Assembly (NCBI GenBank): GCA_029876055.1
Contig: CM056877.1
Coordinates: 186,001 to 250,000 of the forward strand
Direction of reading: 5' to 3'
From: Madurella fahalii
Lineage: Eukaryota > Ascomycota > Sordariomycetes > Sordariales
Length of the DNA: 64,000 nucleotides
Part shown: piece after piece, positions 10,732-22,127 of the stretch
Layout of the letters: each line of letters begins with the position of its first letter
Numbering within the stretch: the first letter of the stretch is position 1
The notes under the pieces: model-generated
Database searches by the model: none
What the model saw: the letters and a program-made list of their open reading frames with translations, nothing else
What the model was told of the DNA's origin: nothing
Translations under genes and position numbers: made by a program

Positions 10732-11481
10732 TCATAACACTCTCAGAAAACTCCCGTCATCGCTCCCCATCTCCTCCCGCACCCTCACCTCCACCGCCCG
10801 CTCCGTCTCGTCCACCGGCCTGTCCGCGTCAACCCGCACGACGATCACATCCCCCTCGTCTTCCTCCCCCGGCCGCTCCAGCGCCTCCATCTGGCTCGCC
10901 ACCAACTCCTTGCCCGCGAAGTGGCCCTTCCTCTGCGTCGCTCTCTCCCGCAGCACGGGCTCATCCACGTCCAGGAACACGAACCGGATACGCAGGTTCC
11001 CCGCGTCCTGGGCGCCCCGGCGGAGGACGTCGCGGTACTGGCGCTTGAGGGCGGAGCAGGTGATGACCAGGTGGCGGGACTGCTGCGAGGCCTGGGGCTG
11101 GGCGGTTTCGTGGTCGCGCAGGGCGAGGAGCCAGGCGTGCCGGTCCGCGTCGGTGAGCGGGCGGCCCTGGGACATCTTGTCGAGGTTGAGTTGGGGGTGA
11201 TACTTTTTGGTTGGAAATCCATGTTGTCTGCGTGGTTAGCGGCAGTGGCATTGGGATGATGATGGTCTACATCACTGAGAATAGGTACGCACGTCGTCGC
11301 CTTCGACAAAGGCGAAGCCGAGGTTGTGGGCGAGGGCCTTGGCGATGGTCGTCTTGCCGCATGCTGTGGGCCCGGTGATGAACCAGATCCAGCGGTGGTC
11401 GCCGTGGATGTCGGCCGCGTGCGCACGTTGGGGGGCGATGGTGGCAGTTGGTTCAGTGCCCTGTGGGATGAGGTCGCCCAT
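10732..11481 (-). CDS. Gluconokinase
   Basis: Two exons (11293-11481 and 10732-11202, minus strand) join in phase to 219 residues. The enzyme phosphorylates D-gluconate to 6-phosphogluconate with ATP, feeding the pentose phosphate pathway. The Walker A loop GPTACGKTT lies at residues ~37-45. The gluconokinase signature EGDD-YHPQLNLDKM-SQGRPLTDADR spans the splice junction, with GDD in exon 1 and YHP in exon 2. Further along come ITCSALKRQYRD and FVFLDVDEPVLRERATQRKGHFAGKELVASQMEALE, all typical. The 90-nt intron has a GTGCGT donor and an AAG acceptor. The N-terminal ~30 residues before the P-loop are longer than in E. coli GntK and poorly conserved. Cytosolic. A perfect TGACGTCA lies ~250 bp upstream. 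Confidence 0.93.
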
Positions 11482-12095
11482 TCTGGTTGTTAGGTAAGGT
11501 AGGTGTAATAGCTGGCTTGGCGGACTGGGTAAGATCGGTAGTGAACGTAGGCCCTGGTCTGTGATGTTGAGATCTTGCTGGCCTGTGATGTTGGAATGAA
11601 GAGCTGCTGGTAAAGGGAAACTGGTTGCAATCGGATTAGAGTGCACTACTTTGTTTTTTGTTCTTGCGAACAGAACTCTACGCCAGGGATGCCGAGTTCC
11701 AATCTGGTGGAACCACTGATGTTCCTGACGGTGACGTCAGTCCTGGGTATCAACCTCCATTCCCATGGGTCTCTGAGCTCCGAATAATTACGTAACTACC
11801 TAGTGAGGGTTCCAGGGCGTAGCAAATTCCAGTTTGTCCACCTAGGCCTCTGGGCTTAGAGCCGACATTGTTAGGGTTGTTACCAAGGGTTTCAGCAGTG
11901 CCTGTCAACGGAGCATCACGATATCAATTGTTGGTATCGGACGCAAACGTCCCGATGCTTACCTACACAACCGGTTGTTTTGCCCGCTCGCACGAGCATG
12001 TTCTCGGATTAAAATCCATCATGAGCGTCCAAACACACAATGCCGCGGTTCAGAATACGGGCCAACTCTTAGCTGTCTATCGCTCTCACCTCATC
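11482..12095. other. Intergenic: gluconokinase promoter and Egt2-like 3' flank
   Basis: No gene is seen. It contains the TGACGTCA palindrome at 11732 and is otherwise unremarkable. Confidence 0.5.
11732..11739. promoter_or_regulatory. CRE/ATF-type palindrome TGACGTCA
   Basis: Perfect 8-bp bZIP (ATF/CREB) recognition palindrome ~250 bp upstream of the gluconokinase start. Function is inferred from the motif only; chance occurrence is possible. Confidence 0.35.
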
Positions 12096-13549
12096 TCACT
12101 TCTTATACTCCCCCTTGGCCACGCGCTCACACACCTCTTTGAGCGTCCTGCCTGCCCACTCAAAGTCGTCCATCTCGAGATAAACCTGGGCGCTTAGCCG
12201 AGCCCACCAACGACCGCCATACACAAACAAGGCGATAAACGTCCTATACTCGCTCATCAGCGTCTCTAGCATCCAGTTCCTGACGGCCGATGTATCGCTC
12301 CGTGGGATCGCGGGAAGCGACGACAAATCGCCCCCCAGCGGTCCCTGGCCCGCCTCGGGTTCCACAGCGAGCGGAAGAGCGACGTTTACCATGGGGCACC
12401 GCGTGAGCGACTGCGACTCGTTGTCCAAGATCCTAGTTCCCAGGATCTCGGCAGCCTTTTTTCCGCCTGACCGCGCCAGCTCCGTCAGCGCCTCGCGAAT
12501 GCGCTCTTCGCCGCCGAGCACTTCCTCCCGCCACTTGATGCTGTCTTTCACACACAAGTACGGCGCATTGTCCAGGGTCCCGACAAACTCAAAGTTGCCC
12601 ACAAACTCGGACTTGTTGGACGGCGGCAGAGGGTTCGTCCCCGCTTTGGGAGCCGTCCTGGGCACGAATCCGTGCGACGTCGGCAGCGACGAGCGGATCA
12701 GCGGCTGGTTGCGCAGCGGCACGTAAAACACGGCACACCCGCGCGGGACGTGCAGCCACTTGTGGCAGTTGCTGACGAAAAAATCCGGGTCGACAGTGCC
12801 CAGGTCGAGGTCGACCATGCCGATACCTTGGGCGCCGTCAACGAGCGAGAGGATCCCGGCTTCTCTGCAGGCCGCTGTGATGGCCTCGAAGGGGAATCGG
12901 ACGCCCGGCAGCGACGAGACGACGTCGAAGAGGCAGAGGCGAGGACGTTTTCCAGCATCAACGGAGGCCTTGACGCCGGATTTGAAGGCCGTTACGACGG
13001 CATCGTCCTCGCAAGGGTAGGACAGGGCAATGCAACGCGAGGATACCAATCCCTGACGGTCCTCAGAGACGTAGTCAATGGTTCGGCAGCAGCCATTGTA
13101 GATGGTGTCGAAGAACAGGATCTCGTCCTTGCCGTCGGGGTTCCAGACAAGGTTGCGGAGAACCGTGTTGACGCCGACGGTGGCATTGCTCACGAAGACA
13201 GTTGTCTCAACGGGCACTCGCAGGAGCTTGGCAACTGCAGCGCGCGATTCATCGAGCAGATCGCGGTATTCATAACGGATGAAAGGGTCGGGCGCTGCCT
13301 CGGCCCTGTCTTGATACTCGCGCAATTTGGTCTGGATGACGCGGGGGATCGCCCCGAAGGAGCCTGTGGCTGTCAGGATTTGCGCCGATACGAAGCAACT
13401 GTGGGCATACCGTGATTGAGATTGCGGTAGGCTGGATCGAATAGGAACTGCTGCTCCTTCAGATCTCTGCCGAACGTTACGGGACCGTTTCTTTTGGTTC
13501 CGGCGGCGGCTTGTTCCCTGACCGGGAGATCGAGCGTCGTGGCCCCCAT
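12096..13549 (-). CDS. egt2: PLP-dependent C-S lyase, Egt2-like (hercynylcysteine sulfoxide lyase)
   Basis: Two exons (13411-13549 and 12096-13363) with a 47-nt intron give 468 residues. It is a class V aminotransferase-fold enzyme. Egt2 cleaves hercynylcysteine sulfoxide to give ergothioneine, a thiol antioxidant. Across its length it closely resembles N. crassa Egt-2 as I recall that protein: [17 protein letters not shown] spanning the splice junction, [36 protein letters not shown], the PLP-binding [13 protein letters not shown] (Asp222), the Schiff-base lysine in [12 protein letters not shown] (Lys248), and the C-terminal [27 protein letters not shown]. The true N-terminus is in the upstream exon starting at 13549, which replaces a longer open frame that reads through the intron. 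Cytosolic. The Egt2 assignment rests on memory of one homologue; a paralogous cysteine desulfhydrase is the alternative. Confidence 0.85.
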
Positions 13550-13949
13550 GGTTACTAGTAATCAACTGTTTCCGACCGGTACTCCGTTACGGTCACAGAG
13601 TTGCATAGATGGCCGGCGGGGAGATCACAACGTGGGGATGAGCAGTCATATCCTAATTATAGGCCTGGCGGTGGCTATTTTCCATGAGTCATTGGGCCCG
13701 GCCGGAGTCAAGATACACTTCCTTATCCGCCCTAGTCGCAACGGCCGGCATCTCCGCACCACCTGCATGCTAAGTGGGTATCGCGCAAAGAACGACTGCT
13801 TGGCTGTGCCTTTGTCCTAGAAAGGGCGCGCTTTAGCTCGTCAGGGAGGGTAGTTGACATTGCCTCCGCCAACCGACACAAGCCGAGGATGCAGATTCTG
13901 GAGGTGTGGAGGGTCGGTTTGGCGAGAATAGGTAAATGCGCCACACGGC
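13550..13949. other. Short intergenic region
   Basis: Promoter of the Egt2-like gene and 3' flank of the archaemetzincin-like gene (both leftward). No gene is seen. Confidence 0.5.
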
Positions 13950-15365
13950 CTAGGGAGTGGTTAGTTTTCCGAGCTGGTCATTGCTGGTGGCCTCTTCCGT
14001 GAGCCGAGCGAGACTGTCATTCTTCAGAGCCTTGGCCGGCACTCCGCCCCGATTCTTCAACATCTCAATTCTCATATACAGCCAGCACCGATACGCCGCA
14101 AACATGGCCACCTGCAGGTGTTCACTGCAAAACCTGGCCAATGCCATGTACCTGTTGATCTGGAACGCGGCCTCATCGATTTCCGGATCGACATCGCGAA
14201 TTGCTCTCGTCAGCTTGGCCAGACAGACCAGGCACAGGTACGGCGGCTGTCTCACGTCTTCGGCTATGCCCGCCGTCCCCTGCATGACACAAGCATAGTA
14301 GGAGCAGTGGTCGAGGCAGAAGCAGTGCCCGAGTTCGTGCGAGACGGTCCGCGCCATTCTCGAGAGCCAGAGACCGTCGAGGTCGTTCTCCGGCTTCAGT
14401 GCGGGAAGGGCTGACCGTATGACAGCCGTCATAGCGGCCCCAGGATCCGGTGAGAGGACGCCCGGCTGGGCGGCTTTGCGCCGCTTCGAATGCCTGGAGG
14501 CTAGCGGTTTGCAAACACCTCGCACGTAGGCTGCGCAATGCGATGCGGGCCACATGTGCTCGCGGTCGATGCCGGCATCGTGGTCCAGGCCGGGATGGTA
14601 GCGAGCCGACGACACAACGGCCACGCGGCTGTTGCCGTATGCCCTGCCACAGCAGAAATCGTCGTCGGCATCTTCATACAGGTCGTGGTTGACCAGCATG
14701 ACGAGGGCATACGCATCATCGGGCAGGGCTTCGATCGCCGCGTCCAGGATGTCGTCTAGGTTGAGCTGGCGGTAAAATACCTTGTCCGGGCTTGGCCGCG
14801 TCCTGACGCGTGTAACGCCGTCCCCGGCCTGCAGGCCGATGTATTTGGGTTGCATCCGGTCCTTGGCCTCATCCCACGGGACAAAGCGCACATCCTGCGG
14901 CAAGAGCTTAACGGGAAGTGGGTGATAGAATGCCTCGAGGTACTGGCGCACATGGTCGACTTCGGGCGGTTTGCATGTCGGTGCCCGGGATGCCGCAGCC
15001 GCTGACGGAACGGCCCATTTGCGGATGGAGGAGAGTTGCTGTGCAACCTCGGGCACGGGAGCGATGTAGATTGTCTTTCTTTGCTGCGTAACTGGATTCC
15101 GCAACTTTTCCTGCATCCACGACTTCAGACTCTGAGGCGGTTCCGTTGGATCTATAGCTAGCGCGTCATCTGGCAGGACGAGTGGACCGGGGAAGAGGGA
15201 TTCGAGGTCCTGATGGTGTTTTTCATCACCGCCAGATCGCGTGGCCCGACCCGACGGCGTCGTCGCAGCTTTCCTCTTCGCGAATGACGGTCGCTTGAAT
15301 CCCACTTCTTCAGCATGCAAAGAGATATCGTGTTCTGCGCGCTCATGGGAGCATGCTGAAGGCAT
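13950..15365 (-). CDS. Archaemetzincin-like zinc metalloprotease
   Basis: Single-exon gene of 471 residues. The signature is HELGHCFCLDHCSYYACVM (starting at residue 343), followed 16 residues later by CLVC. This matches the archaemetzincin pattern of HExxHxxxxxH for the catalytic zinc, and a second, four-cysteine structural zinc site. The usual glycine of HExxHxxGxxH is a cysteine here. Archaemetzincins are cytosolic peptidases with poorly known substrates. The N-terminal ~150 residues are low in complexity. The open frame continues 89 codons upstream, but the ATG at 15365 is preferred since the upstream part includes hydrophobic and tryptophan-rich sequence unlike the family. It follows the Egt2-like gene in the same orientation. 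Confidence 0.88.
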   Translation of the reverse strand: MPSACSHERAEHDISLHAEEVGFKRPSFAKRKAATTPSGRATRSGGDEKHHQDLESLFPGPLVLPDDALAIDPTEPPQSLKSWMQEKLRNPVTQQRKTIYIAPVPEVAQQLSSIRKWAVPSAAAASRAPTCKPPEVDHVRQYLEAFYHPLPVKLLPQDVRFVPWDEAKDRMQPKYIGLQAGDGVTRVRTRPSPDKVFYRQLNLDDILDAAIEALPDDAYALVMLVNHDLYEDADDDFCCGRAYGNSRVAVVSSARYHPGLDHDAGIDREHMWPASHCAAYVRGVCKPLASRHSKRRKAAQPGVLSPDPGAAMTAVIRSALPALKPENDLDGLWLSRMARTVSHELGHCFCLDHCSYYACVMQGTAGIAEDVRQPPYLCLVCLAKLTRAIRDVDPEIDEAAFQINRYMALARFCSEHLQVAMFAAYRCWLYMRIEMLKNRGGVPAKALKNDSLARLTEEATSNDQLGKLTTP

Positions 15366-16522
15366 TTTGGGGGCATGACCAGACTTGTTGTGGTCTGGGG
15401 TAAGAAAACCATTTAGGTTGTGGTAAAGTGACGTTGCTGCCTGGGGGACTGTTGGAGCACCGTGCCTCACCCTGGAAATTAGAACGCCAGCCAGAGAGAT
15501 AAGCCTGCTCTGACAACCACGCCAACCACGCCAGCCAATGGAACAATAAGTAATCCATGCTTTGCATCGCAATACCATCGGCCGCGTCCAGCTGAAAAGC
15601 CATCGTATAACGGCATGTACAAGTCGCCTCAAGCCAGGTTGTCTTAGGGTAATTAATAAGAGAGAGCGTTACCGGGCAGAGTAAGGTAATGTGCCGTGCC
15701 CATCGAGAAACAACTCGCCTCTCAAATGGTTTTTGGTTTTCTCGCAGAACTCTGCATAGCAATGACCGCCTCGCCCCCTGTAGCGCCGTTGTAATCCGAG
15801 CAATATCCAACATCCGAGCATCAGAGATTCCCAGTTTGACTGTAAGAACACCTTTCCCGCATACTAGTAGGGGAGAGCAGGCCGAAAACCCTCGACCAGG
15901 TGGACCCTCACACCGCTGACGCCGTGTTGGGCTGCTCGAATGGACCTCGGAACACCAAGCGAGGCTGTTTAAGAACCAGTTGTTCTTCTAGGCGAACTCC
16001 CACAAAGACCCAGCACTTTGAGCCGATCCTTCCCGAGTGGCATCCCCGCGTGGGTATGGGCACCAACACAGAGAGTAATTACCTAGGTAATTTATTTCAA
16101 TCAGTACGGGGTTGCGGGCATATGCACGCAAGAATCAGCCAGTGCGCCGCAGCTCATCCTTTCCACCAACAAGAGGCCCGGCCCGAACAAGTGTAGCAGG
16201 AACAGTTTGGTATTACATGAAACCGTCTATCAATTCTGGCCAGGCCCTCGGCCTCGTGCATGGGGTATCGCATGCGCGTGCACAGATCGAGCCGATAGGG
16301 TATGCACCGGCCCCTGACCCGGCCGCCAGCGCCGCACCGTTGGCGATGCGCCATCGTCTTACCGAGACCAGCCAATCAACTCAACCTGCGAGTGTTTGGT
16401 ACGCCAGATAACCTCATGTTAGCCACCGCCCGAGTAACGTAATTTCCAAATGCCCGGAGACGGCCCAAGCCCGGGGCCCAAGGCCAGCTGTATACGTGCC
16501 GCGCACCCGGCCAATATCTGTA
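15366..16522. other. Divergent intergenic region
   Basis: Lies between the archaemetzincin-like gene (leftward) and the unknown gene starting at 16523 (rightward). It probably holds both promoters. No gene or repeat is recognised. Confidence 0.5.
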
Positions 16523-18499
16523 ATGCAATCCCCTCAACCAACGGCCAACATAAACGACTCTCCAGAACATCGAAATCGCGGCAAGCAAACGCGGAGCATA
16601 ATGGCAAGCCAGAGCATGAACCAAGCCTGGCCGCGGTCCGCGACTGGCGAAAGGCCCCGTCTCACGTTGCAGGCGCAGGCGTTCAGTCCTCCGGCGGATT
16701 CGGAAAGCTCACTAGATCGGTGCCGGGAAATTAGTCCAACATCAATGGACGACATGGATGCGAGAGAACTTGTCGCCGGTAGACAATGGGACCGTCGCCG
16801 CTACTCGGATTCGTACCCGGGGGAATCGAGCCACGCCATGTATCGTGAGTCCCTTGGCGGGCTTGACCCGAAGAGCAAAATCGGCAATACCTTCCACATC
16901 CCTAACAGACCTCTGCCAGGCGAGCCAGATCGTGAGACAACAGGACGTTGCGCGGCGATCGCGTCACCTTTGATCACTCCAGTGGTCGTTCACCCGCCAT
17001 GTCCAACGCCGCCCCACGCGGTCGAGCCCGAGCAACCCTTCCTCAACTGGGCCGAGTTCCACCCCTTCCCCATCACACTCCGCAGACAGACCTACCGACC
17101 GCAAACCCCGCGAGAGGAAGTGATCGACGCCTTGGGCGGCATCGAGATAGCAAAGATCAAAGGCCTCGGCCGGTTAGCCAAGCCCATACTCAACACATTT
17201 GACAACCCGCAAAAGCTGAGCGACTTCCTCACGTACGCCCAGCGCAGTATCTTGCGCCCGCTCCCGGACGCCGCACTCGCTGCCAAGCCGACACCCCGCG
17301 AGCTCGACCGCCTGGAGAGCGAACTCTTCGACACATCCAAATACGTGGGAAGCAGCGCCAACCACGTCACAGTGCTGACCTGGTCCGCCGACAGTCCGCG
17401 GGGGACGATCACCCTTTTCGAAGCCGACCTCTCCCGCCCGGGTTTAGCGCCCCCTTCGCCCTCGGGGTCTCTCTCCCCCAGCCACGGGCACGGGCACGGA
17501 AACGGGCTCTCCTCTCTCGCGCTGCGCCGCCGAGGCACGCTCAGCGCGGCCAGCATGTCCCTGCCGCTCGCCCACCGCCGCCGCCGACGCGCGCAGCTCC
17601 GGGGCGGCGCGGTCGCCCTCCGGCCCGTCGCGGCGATGGAGGACGTGCCGCGCCAGGTCCTCGTGGGCATGCGCGTCGACCAGGGTGTGCGCAAGCTGGT
17701 GCTGAAGCACGACCCGGCCGAGAACCGGTTCCGCTGGGCCGCGTGGTACAGCCGCGGCCGCGGCGACGAGCCGAGCTACGCGCGGCTGTACGACCCGGAC
17801 AGCGACGACGTCGACGTTGACGGGCTCGACGCGGGCGGCCGCCGGCCCAAGACCGCCACGGAATGGGGGGACGAGGAACGCAGGCATCGCTACCTCAGCC
17901 CCCCGAGGGACCTGGCCCCGGCTACGGCCACGGGGGTGGGATTCGCGCTGGAGGAGGACGAGGACGCGGTGCTGGGGCGGAGCGGTCGCAGGAGGAAGAG
18001 CTATGCGCGCAGGGCGCGGGGCAGGAGGAGCTCACTGCGGGTCGAGGACGCGTGGGGCCGCAGGGAGGTGGACGCCGACGGGGTGGTGGCGACGATCCCC
18101 CAGTTTCTGGCGCTGCTGCATGCCAGCAGGTCGATTGTCGAGGTGGCGGCTTCGGCGCCGGCGACGGACCGGACGGTCGAGACGGAGGATTGGGAGAGGG
18201 TCAGGGCGGTTGTGCTAAAGGACTGGCCAGAAGGGAAGCGCCATATCGGGAGGGACGTGCATGTTGCTGTGCTTGTGCCGGCTCAGGCAGATTGGGCTGA
18301 CGAGCGCATTTTCTGGACCGATGATACCGGCGGCTTGCTGGAGCTGCGTCAGAAGAAGTACCGCGAGGTAATTGACGGCGGTAGAATCCGCAGGGGATCT
18401 GGGATGGTAAGAAGCGCCAACAGAGGCAGAGACCAAAGGGGCTTGAATCCGAGGAGCCCTATGACGCCCCCGCACTCTGCCAGGTCGACTGCCTGGTGA
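16523..18499 (+). CDS. Protein of unknown function, basic and low-complexity linker
   Basis: Long uninterrupted frame of ~658 residues with strongly biased codon use, so very likely coding. I do not recognise the family. The first ~190 residues look disordered. A folded-looking segment follows (FLNWAEFHPFPITLRRQTYRPQ through LRPLPDAALAAKPTPRELDRLESELFDTSKYVG), then a proline/glycine linker with the arginine run HRRRRRAQLRGG, and a second ordered part (LVGMRVDQGVRKLVLKHDPAENRFRWAAWYS). A block near residues 495-520 is again arginine-rich, suggesting nucleic-acid binding or a nuclear localisation signal (inference). The frame is open to 16496 but has no ATG there; 16523 is the first ATG, and 16601 is an alternative with better context. 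Confidence 0.7.
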   Translation: MQSPQPTANINDSPEHRNRGKQTRSIMASQSMNQAWPRSATGERPRLTLQAQAFSPPADSESSLDRCREISPTSMDDMDARELVAGRQWDRRRYSDSYPGESSHAMYRESLGGLDPKSKIGNTFHIPNRPLPGEPDRETTGRCAAIASPLITPVVVHPPCPTPPHAVEPEQPFLNWAEFHPFPITLRRQTYRPQTPREEVIDALGGIEIAKIKGLGRLAKPILNTFDNPQKLSDFLTYAQRSILRPLPDAALAAKPTPRELDRLESELFDTSKYVGSSANHVTVLTWSADSPRGTITLFEADLSRPGLAPPSPSGSLSPSHGHGHGNGLSSLALRRRGTLSAASMSLPLAHRRRRRAQLRGGAVALRPVAAMEDVPRQVLVGMRVDQGVRKLVLKHDPAENRFRWAAWYSRGRGDEPSYARLYDPDSDDVDVDGLDAGGRRPKTATEWGDEERRHRYLSPPRDLAPATATGVGFALEEDEDAVLGRSGRRRKSYARRARGRRSSLRVEDAWGRREVDADGVVATIPQFLALLHASRSIVEVAASAPATDRTVETEDWERVRAVVLKDWPEGKRHIGRDVHVAVLVPAQADWADERIFWTDDTGGLLELRQKKYREVIDGGRIRRGSGMVRSANRGRDQRGLNPRSPMTPPHSARSTAW

Positions 18500-18709
18500 G
18501 GTTGTTGAGGAGATTTGGCATCAGGCAAATTCGGTTTGGGATCCGCTTTTTATTGTCACTGCCACCGCTTTTGAAAACTGTACAAAACAAGGAGAACTGG
18601 GGCCGATGGACAAGGGACGCGACAATGGGTCGGATATAGGATAAATGTACTAATAGTTTGACACCGATATACAGCAACTGAAAAGAACCCGTGATTGCCA
18701 TGTCTCCTC

Positions 18710-21048
18710 TCAGGCAGGCCGCTGTGGGAACCTGTCCAGCACCACCTCGTCTCCCGTCAGAACGAAAGTTACATTCGCAATCATCGGCTCGTCCAATAGC
18801 AGTGTGTACTTCCCAGGGTATAGCACCGTATTCCCGTTCTGATCCACTCTGGCCAGGCTATCAAGTTTCCAGTCCAGCTGCGCAGTCTGCGCCTGGCCTG
18901 GCTGGATGTCGAAAAGGCGCTTGTACGTTGCGAGCGTCTTGATGGGGTACGGTGAAGGGCCGTACTCTCCAGAAACGAATCCCAGGGCAACATAGTCGGA
19001 CGCGCGCGAGCCCGTGTTGGTGACGGTAATGGGAACCGACGGAAACGGACACTGGTCGCGGTATGTCACGCCGTTGCAGGACGACAACAGGTCGGCTATC
19101 GACAAAATCTTTGGGAACGTGTCTTCGACCGAGATGCTGAAGTTGGTATAATGCAAGCCGTGGCCGAAGGGGAAGACAGCATTCTTGTACCAGCGGTAGG
19201 TTCGCCCAGGGTACGAGGACGAAGGCCGGAGTGCCATATTTGTATACGGGGCCTGGCTGGTGTACGACGACGGGTACACGGTGACTGGCAATCTCCCGGC
19301 CGGGCTGGCCTTGCCGGTGATGAGGTTCATGACGGCTGTGCCGCCGTCTTGACCCGGGTAACCCGCCCACAGCATGGCCTTCACGTTGGGAATGCTGAGA
19401 AGCGGCGTATCGTCGACATGTGTCCCCATTCTAACAACAATGACGGGTTTGCCAAGCTCGGCGAGTCTCCTGATTATGCTCAATTGTCCAGATGGCCACG
19501 AAATGGATGTGCGGTCCTGGCTCTCCTTCTCGACCGTGTTATCGATGCCGCCAAAGAATATGATAACGCTGGATCGCTGGGCCGCATTCAAAGCCGCCGA
19601 GGTATCTGCGGAGGACTGCGTCAATGGGCCGTTGACGTAGTTGACAGTGATGCCCATTGATCTTGCGGCTGTGACTGGGTCGTGCCTAAACGGAGGGCTT
19701 CCACTATAACCACCCAGCATCTTGTCGGCGGTGTTAGCCCAGAAACCAATCATGGCAACCTGAGAGTTGGAGCCGCTCAACGAGATTGGCAGAACTCCGT
19801 CGTTCTTGAGCAGCACGATTCCCTCCTCTGCGGCCTTGAGCGCGAGATCCTGGGCGGCTTGCGTGTTGACATCTCTGGCACCCAGGTTGCGATACGGACT
19901 GTCGGGTCCGTCAAAGTATCCCGCCCTCACCAGGCCCTGCATTTGGCGCAGCATTGCCCTGTCTAGCGTGGCTTGACTGAATTGTCTGGCGTTGAAGGCG
20001 GCGGCGGCGTCCGGGGTCGTGCCGCCAGTTGCCCAGCACATGTTGTCGCAGCCGGCCTCCATCGACGCCCCTATAGCCGCCGCGTAGCTGGACCTGTACC
20101 GGTGACCACCATTGGCGTTGCCGAGGTAGTACACGGCGTCGCAGTCGCTCACGATGTACTGGTTATCGTCGGTCCAGTTCCAGTGCTTCCGGAGGACCGT
20201 GTCCATGAGATAGGAATCCGCGCAGGCAGGGACGCCGTTGACGGCGTTGTAGGCGCACATGATGGAACCCACCTTGGAGTCGCGGGCGCACTGCTGGAAC
20301 GGGGGCAGATAGTATTCGGACAAATCCTGGGTGGAAACTCGCGCGTTAAAGTTGAAGCGGGTGGTGCTCCCCGAGTTTTCGAGGTCGTAGGCCGCAAAAT
20401 GCTTGCAGGTGGCAACAACCCGGTGAATAGGCCCCGGTCCCTGCATGCCCTTGATGAAGGCGTCGGCCCACTTCTTGTTCCTGAAGGCATCTTCGCCCGG
20501 GGTTTCATGGCCTCGCCCCCAGCGCGGGTCTCGGAACGGGTTGACGTTGGGTGTCCAGAAGTCCAAGTGGGCTCGCCCGTTGTTCGCGAAGGCGCGCGCC
20601 TCGGTGCTGATGATGACACCCATGCGCTCGATCAAGGGGTCGTCGAAGGCTGCCGAGGTGGTGATGGCTTGTGGGAATTGCGTAGCTGCGCTGAACTCTC
20701 CCCCCCAGGTGATGCCGCGGTTGTGAGCCACCCCGTGAAGCGCTTCGTTCCACCATTGGTATGGGCTAAGGCCGAGCCTGGACACGCCCGGAGAATTGCT
20801 GAGGGACCCTGTTAGTGCCTGACGGCAGATGCGGACCTGACGGGAGCTCACTTGATGAGGTTGGCCAGCTTCTCGTTGTTGTTCATGGCTGCCACGAGAG
20901 CCGCGGCTCGGGCCGCCGGGTCCGCTGAGGTGTCGCAGACCAGATTCGACCTGAGGGGCCCGTTTGCGCAGTCAGGATACTTGACGCCGGCCCTCGCGGG
21001 CGCAATGAGCGCGGCAAAGGCCAAGGCGAAACCGTACAAGGAGGCCAT
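18710..21048 (-). CDS. Secreted GH3 beta-xylosidase
   Basis: Two exons (20852-21048 and 18710-20798) with a 53-nt intron give 761 residues, typical for fungal GH3 beta-xylosidases that release xylose from xylo-oligosaccharides. The signal peptide (MASLYGFALAFAALIAPARA) is followed by PDCANGPLRSNLVCD, the family's usual mature start. The first intron splits ANLI-NNSPGVSRLGL, matching the conserved LVNNSPGVPRLGL. Substrate-binding YQWWNEALHGV and KHFAAYDLE are present. The nucleophile lies in IVSDCDAV (about Asp284), the form seen in xylosidases rather than glucosidases (SDW). A C-terminal fibronectin-III-like domain follows the second domain. It shares general orientation with the GH3 beta-glucosidase ~10 kb away. 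Induction by xylan is expected but I found no clear XlnR site. Confidence 0.95.
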
Positions 21049-22127
21049 GGTTGGAAGCTGTCGACGACACTGTTCCTGTCACCCGACTCGGAGGAGCCGA
21101 AACCGCCACGTTTTTGAACAGCCTTGAGTCACATCCAAAAGCAAGGCCAAGGATCCATGGCGCTGTCGGATTCGGCCGTCGTCGAGTAATTCTCCGCCGT
21201 AAATTGGTTCCCCGCTCCCGGCGTGGAGGGTCGAGAATTGGGGAGTATCGTCTGCCAGTTAGGGCCCTTGGGAAAGGCAGCCCATCTTGGGGTCCCATAC
21301 CCCCCAGAGACTCAGCCAAGAGAGGCACCGGGCGAGAGGGACGTTGAATAATACCCGGCGCGTGCGATTTCCCAGAAACACAAAAGAAGACCCGAAATGC
21401 AATTTGCCAATTCTGTCGTGAGCCGCGGAGAATTTCGAACCGGCTGCCGTGTCCCCCTCCGAGTTCCCGGGACAGTTGCAGTCGGCAAGCACGTTAGTGA
21501 ATTCAGCCGCCGTCATCGCAGTAACCGTTTCTGTTTGAATTGCCAGTGGGCATGTATCACCGCCTGCGAAACATTTGTTAGCTCTCTTGTCGAACGGAAA
21601 GCTGAAACGAAGATAAAAACAAGGACATCCCGTCGGACCTACTACTTAACCCTTTCTCCCCCCAACCAAAGCATCCCGGCAGACGCTGCATTCCATACAT
21701 CGACTTATCTGGATGACTTTGAAGGTGGCTCTGAGGCATGCTGTGCCACCCCTCTCTGTCAAAACTCAACCAACCATGGCCAAGTGGTCGCTCACGTACC
21801 GTACATTTTGTAGTTGCGGGATGAATGCGGGGAAGCCAGGCCCTCAGGGCCGGCCGGCGTAAGAGATGGTTTTATGCTGCAGCAGCTACTATATGCCCTT
21901 ATCTAGAAATTTCACCGGTGCGTGCCCAGCACTCCAGCGATGTGACAGCGTGCTAATCAAACCCACAAGCAGCCCCTCCCCTCCCCCCTCCCCCCCAGCG
22001 CCGCGATTCGCAAGTAAAGCCAAACAAACATCTTTGAGTCCACCAACACCGAATCTCTACAGCAAGCAAGGAAAGAAAATGCGACAAATGAAAACCAGCA
22101 GCCCGGCACCAAAACCCAGGCGCCCAG
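21049..22127. other. Intergenic: promoter of the beta-xylosidase
   Basis: This is the upstream region of the leftward beta-xylosidase gene. It has C- and T-rich patches near 21650 and 21975-22005. No coding region is recognised. Confidence 0.5.

Noticed and set aside
19973..20815. Plus-strand open frame of 280 codons
   Set aside because: Antisense shadow of the GC-rich beta-xylosidase gene.
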